Origin: an uncultured Litoreibacter sp.
Lineage (GTDB): Bacteria; Pseudomonadota; Alphaproteobacteria; Rhodobacterales; Rhodobacteraceae
DNA length: 7,585 bases
Reading direction: 5' to 3'
Assembly (NCBI GenBank): GCA_937928335.1
Contig: CALFWN010000363.1
Span: forward strand, 1-7,585
Part shown: positions 6,006 through 7,585 of the stretch, piece after piece
Numbering within the stretch: the first letter of the stretch is position 1
Layout: every line of letters starts with the position of its first letter
Notes under the pieces: model-generated
The model's input: only the letters and a program-made list of their open reading frames with translations
Told to the model about the DNA's origin: nothing
Database searches by the model: none
Made by a program: the position numbers and the translations under genes

Positions 6006-7568
6006 CTAGCCCAGATGGATCGTGAACCGCTTGCGGATTGCCTGATCCAGCACCGGGTCAAACGTGGCGGGGGCGGGGCGGGCCAGCATCTCTTCCTTGC
6101 GCGCGGTGGCCTTGTCCAGCAGGTCGGGCTTGCCGATCTCGGCCCATTCCTTGGGCGAGCTGCGGTCGCCCAGCGCGGGGTAGACGTAGTTCTTCTCCAT
6201 CAGGCTCAGCGTCTGCGCGGTGCCCAGATAATGCCCCGGTCCGGGGCCGCCATCGGGGCCAATGCAGGTGGCGCGGATCTCTTCCAGCCCCAGCGTGTCG
6301 TCGGTGATCTCGATGCCGCGCACGCAGCGCTGGGCCTGCCCGATCAGGTCGTCGCCAAGGATCAGCGATTCGTGGCAGAACCCCAGCAGGGAGGCGTGCA
6401 TCCCCGCCGCCTCATAGACCATGTTCAGGCCCGACAGCCCGGCCATCACGTTGGAACACATCTGCTCCCAGCCCGCCTGCATGTCGGGCAGCTTGGCGTC
6501 AGACGCACCTGCCGCAGCCCCACCGGGCAGCCCGTAAAACTGGTGCATCTGGGCGCAGCCCGCTGTCAGCAAGGCCTGCTCGCCCGAGCCCACCGACATT
6601 GCGCCCGTGCGCAGATCCAGACCAAAGGGCCAGGTGCCGAACACCGCCGGGTGGCCGGGCTTGACGGCGTTCACATAGACGATCCCGGCCAGACATTCGG
6701 CCACGGCCTGCACGATCGCGCCTGCAATCGTGGGCGGCGCGGTCGCGCCTGCCATGCCTGCGCTCAGCAGCAGGATCGGCATCCCCGCCTTGATACATTC
6801 CTCCATCACCAGACAGGCATCGGTGGCAAATTTCATCGGCGGGACCACGAAGCAATTTGTGTTGGACACAAAGGGCCGCTCCCGCCATTTGTCCTCGCCG
6901 CCCGCGATCATATGCAGCATCTCGATACAGTCAGGCACAAAGCGCGCCTCGGTAAAGGAGGTGCCCACATGTTTCGCCGTGCCGCTGGTGCAGGCATAGA
7001 CGGTGTTGAGATCCATCAATGCGTTGTCGGTGATGTCGCGGCACACCATCGGGCGTTGCAGAAAGTGGATATTGTCCAGCTGGTCGGCAATGCGGGCCGC
7101 GTCAAACAGGTCCTGCACCGTGCTGTCGCGGTAGTCGCGCCCATGCACATCGACCATATGCACCGCCGCGCCCGCCGTGCCGTAATGCACGCGGGTCCCT
7201 GACAGGTCCATGTCATGTGCGGGTTTGCGGCCATGAAGCGTGATGTTGCGGGCGGCCTTGGCCAGCATGTCCTCGACCAGCGCCCGCGGGAAGCGCAGCC
7301 GGCCATCTGCGCCCTGCACCGCGCCTGCGCGGGTCATGATCTCGATCCCCGAGGGCGGCGCATCGACCAGCCCGATCTCTTCCAATGCGCTCAGCGCGGT
7401 GTCATGTATGCGGGCGATCTCGGCGTCACTCAGGGGCTTGTAAAGCCCGCCCGTCATGCCGGGCCGGATGGAGCGCTGGTCTTCGGTCGGAGGGGCTGCG
7501 CGCAGCGCATGACGCGCGGCACGGCCGCCTGAGCGGCGGGAGGAAGGGGGCGGGATCTGTTCTGTCAT
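6006..7568 (-). CDS. Trimethylamine methyltransferase (MttB) family protein, non-pyrrolysine type
   Basis: MttB-superfamily proteins are cytoplasmic barrel enzymes that move a methyl group from a methylated or quaternary amine to a corrinoid protein or similar acceptor. Members without pyrrolysine include the glycine betaine methyltransferase MtgB and many uncharacterised roseobacter paralogues. The 520 residues show family blocks PLSDAEIARIHDTAL (45-59), ALEEIGL (61-67), TWPFGLDLRTGAMSVGSGE (312-330), the GASDAKLPDMQAGWEQ region (354-369), and GIEITDDTLGLEEI (418-431) before a GHYLGTAQTL segment (445-454). The frame has no internal stop, so it does not use a UAG-encoded pyrrolysine. The N-terminus has an Arg-rich extension (SSRRSGGRAARHALRAAP, 9-26) that I recall in other roseobacter homologues. 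The start at 7568 has a weak AAGAG seven bases upstream; Met38 is a less likely alternative. No corrinoid protein or amine transporter is in view, so the substrate cannot be stated. Confidence 0.9.
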   Translation of the reverse strand: MTEQIPPPSSRRSGGRAARHALRAAPPTEDQRSIRPGMTGGLYKPLSDAEIARIHDTALSALEEIGLVDAPPSGIEIMTRAGAVQGADGRLRFPRALVEDMLAKAARNITLHGRKPAHDMDLSGTRVHYGTAGAAVHMVDVHGRDYRDSTVQDLFDAARIADQLDNIHFLQRPMVCRDITDNALMDLNTVYACTSGTAKHVGTSFTEARFVPDCIEMLHMIAGGEDKWRERPFVSNTNCFVVPPMKFATDACLVMEECIKAGMPILLLSAGMAGATAPPTIAGAIVQAVAECLAGIVYVNAVKPGHPAVFGTWPFGLDLRTGAMSVGSGEQALLTAGCAQMHQFYGLPGGAAAGASDAKLPDMQAGWEQMCSNVMAGLSGLNMVYEAAGMHASLLGFCHESLILGDDLIGQAQRCVRGIEITDDTLGLEEIRATCIGPDGGPGPGHYLGTAQTLSLMEKNYVYPALGDRSSPKEWAEIGKPDLLDKATARKEEMLARPAPATFDPVLDQAIRKRFTIHLG

Positions 7569-7585
7569 ATCGGGGCTCTTGGGAT

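Noticed and set aside
5913..7202. 429-codon open frame on the plus strand opposite the MttB-family gene
   Set aside because: It starts just before the carbonic anhydrase terminator stem and reads through it, and its product is His/Gly/Arg-rich without motifs. The opposite strand carries clear MttB-family blocks over nearly the whole length.

Overview
The window looks like a chromosomal segment from a marine alphaproteobacterium of the Rhodobacteraceae (Roseobacter group). This is inferred from the high GC, an AglK-type alpha-glucoside transporter ATPase upstream of Entner-Doudoroff genes, a VPLPA-CTERM protein, an MttB-family methyltransferase, and GC-rich intergenic hairpins followed by a GAGrTATTT motif that I associate with this family from memory. 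No species is claimed.

Layout. 1-118 is the tail of an upstream gene, possibly an alpha-glucosidase. Three bases later comes the ATPase of a sugar ABC importer (122-1240, AglK-like). A 208-base gap with a weak hairpin leads to a small secreted protein with a VPLPA-CTERM sorting tail (1449-2066) in visibly lower-GC DNA. The next gap (2067-2250) holds a 31-base tandem repeat, a strong hairpin and a perfect 16-base palindrome resembling a LacI-family operator. Then come edd (2251-4056) and eda (4155-4796), separated by a 98-base spacer with another hairpin element. A 223-base gap carrying a plausible promoter precedes a secreted delta-class-like carbonic anhydrase (5020-5898). Two facing terminators separate it from a minus-strand, non-pyrrolysine MttB-family methyltransferase (6006-7568).

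How the genes work together. The first gene and aglK would import and split alpha-glucosides. Edd and Eda would convert 6-phosphogluconate to pyruvate and glyceraldehyde 3-phosphate, so uptake and the lower part of the Entner-Doudoroff route lie side by side. The palindrome just upstream of edd suggests sugar-responsive repression. The VPLPA-CTERM protein, the carbonic anhydrase and the methyltransferase have no evident link to this pathway and look like independent units.

I do not see a clearly new biological system. The best points for follow-up are the VPLPA-CTERM gene lodged between the sugar genes, the repeat and operator region before edd, and the carbonic anhydrase, whose histidine pattern resembles that of alpha-class enzymes. 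No RNA genes, CRISPR arrays, insertion sequences or transposases were seen.
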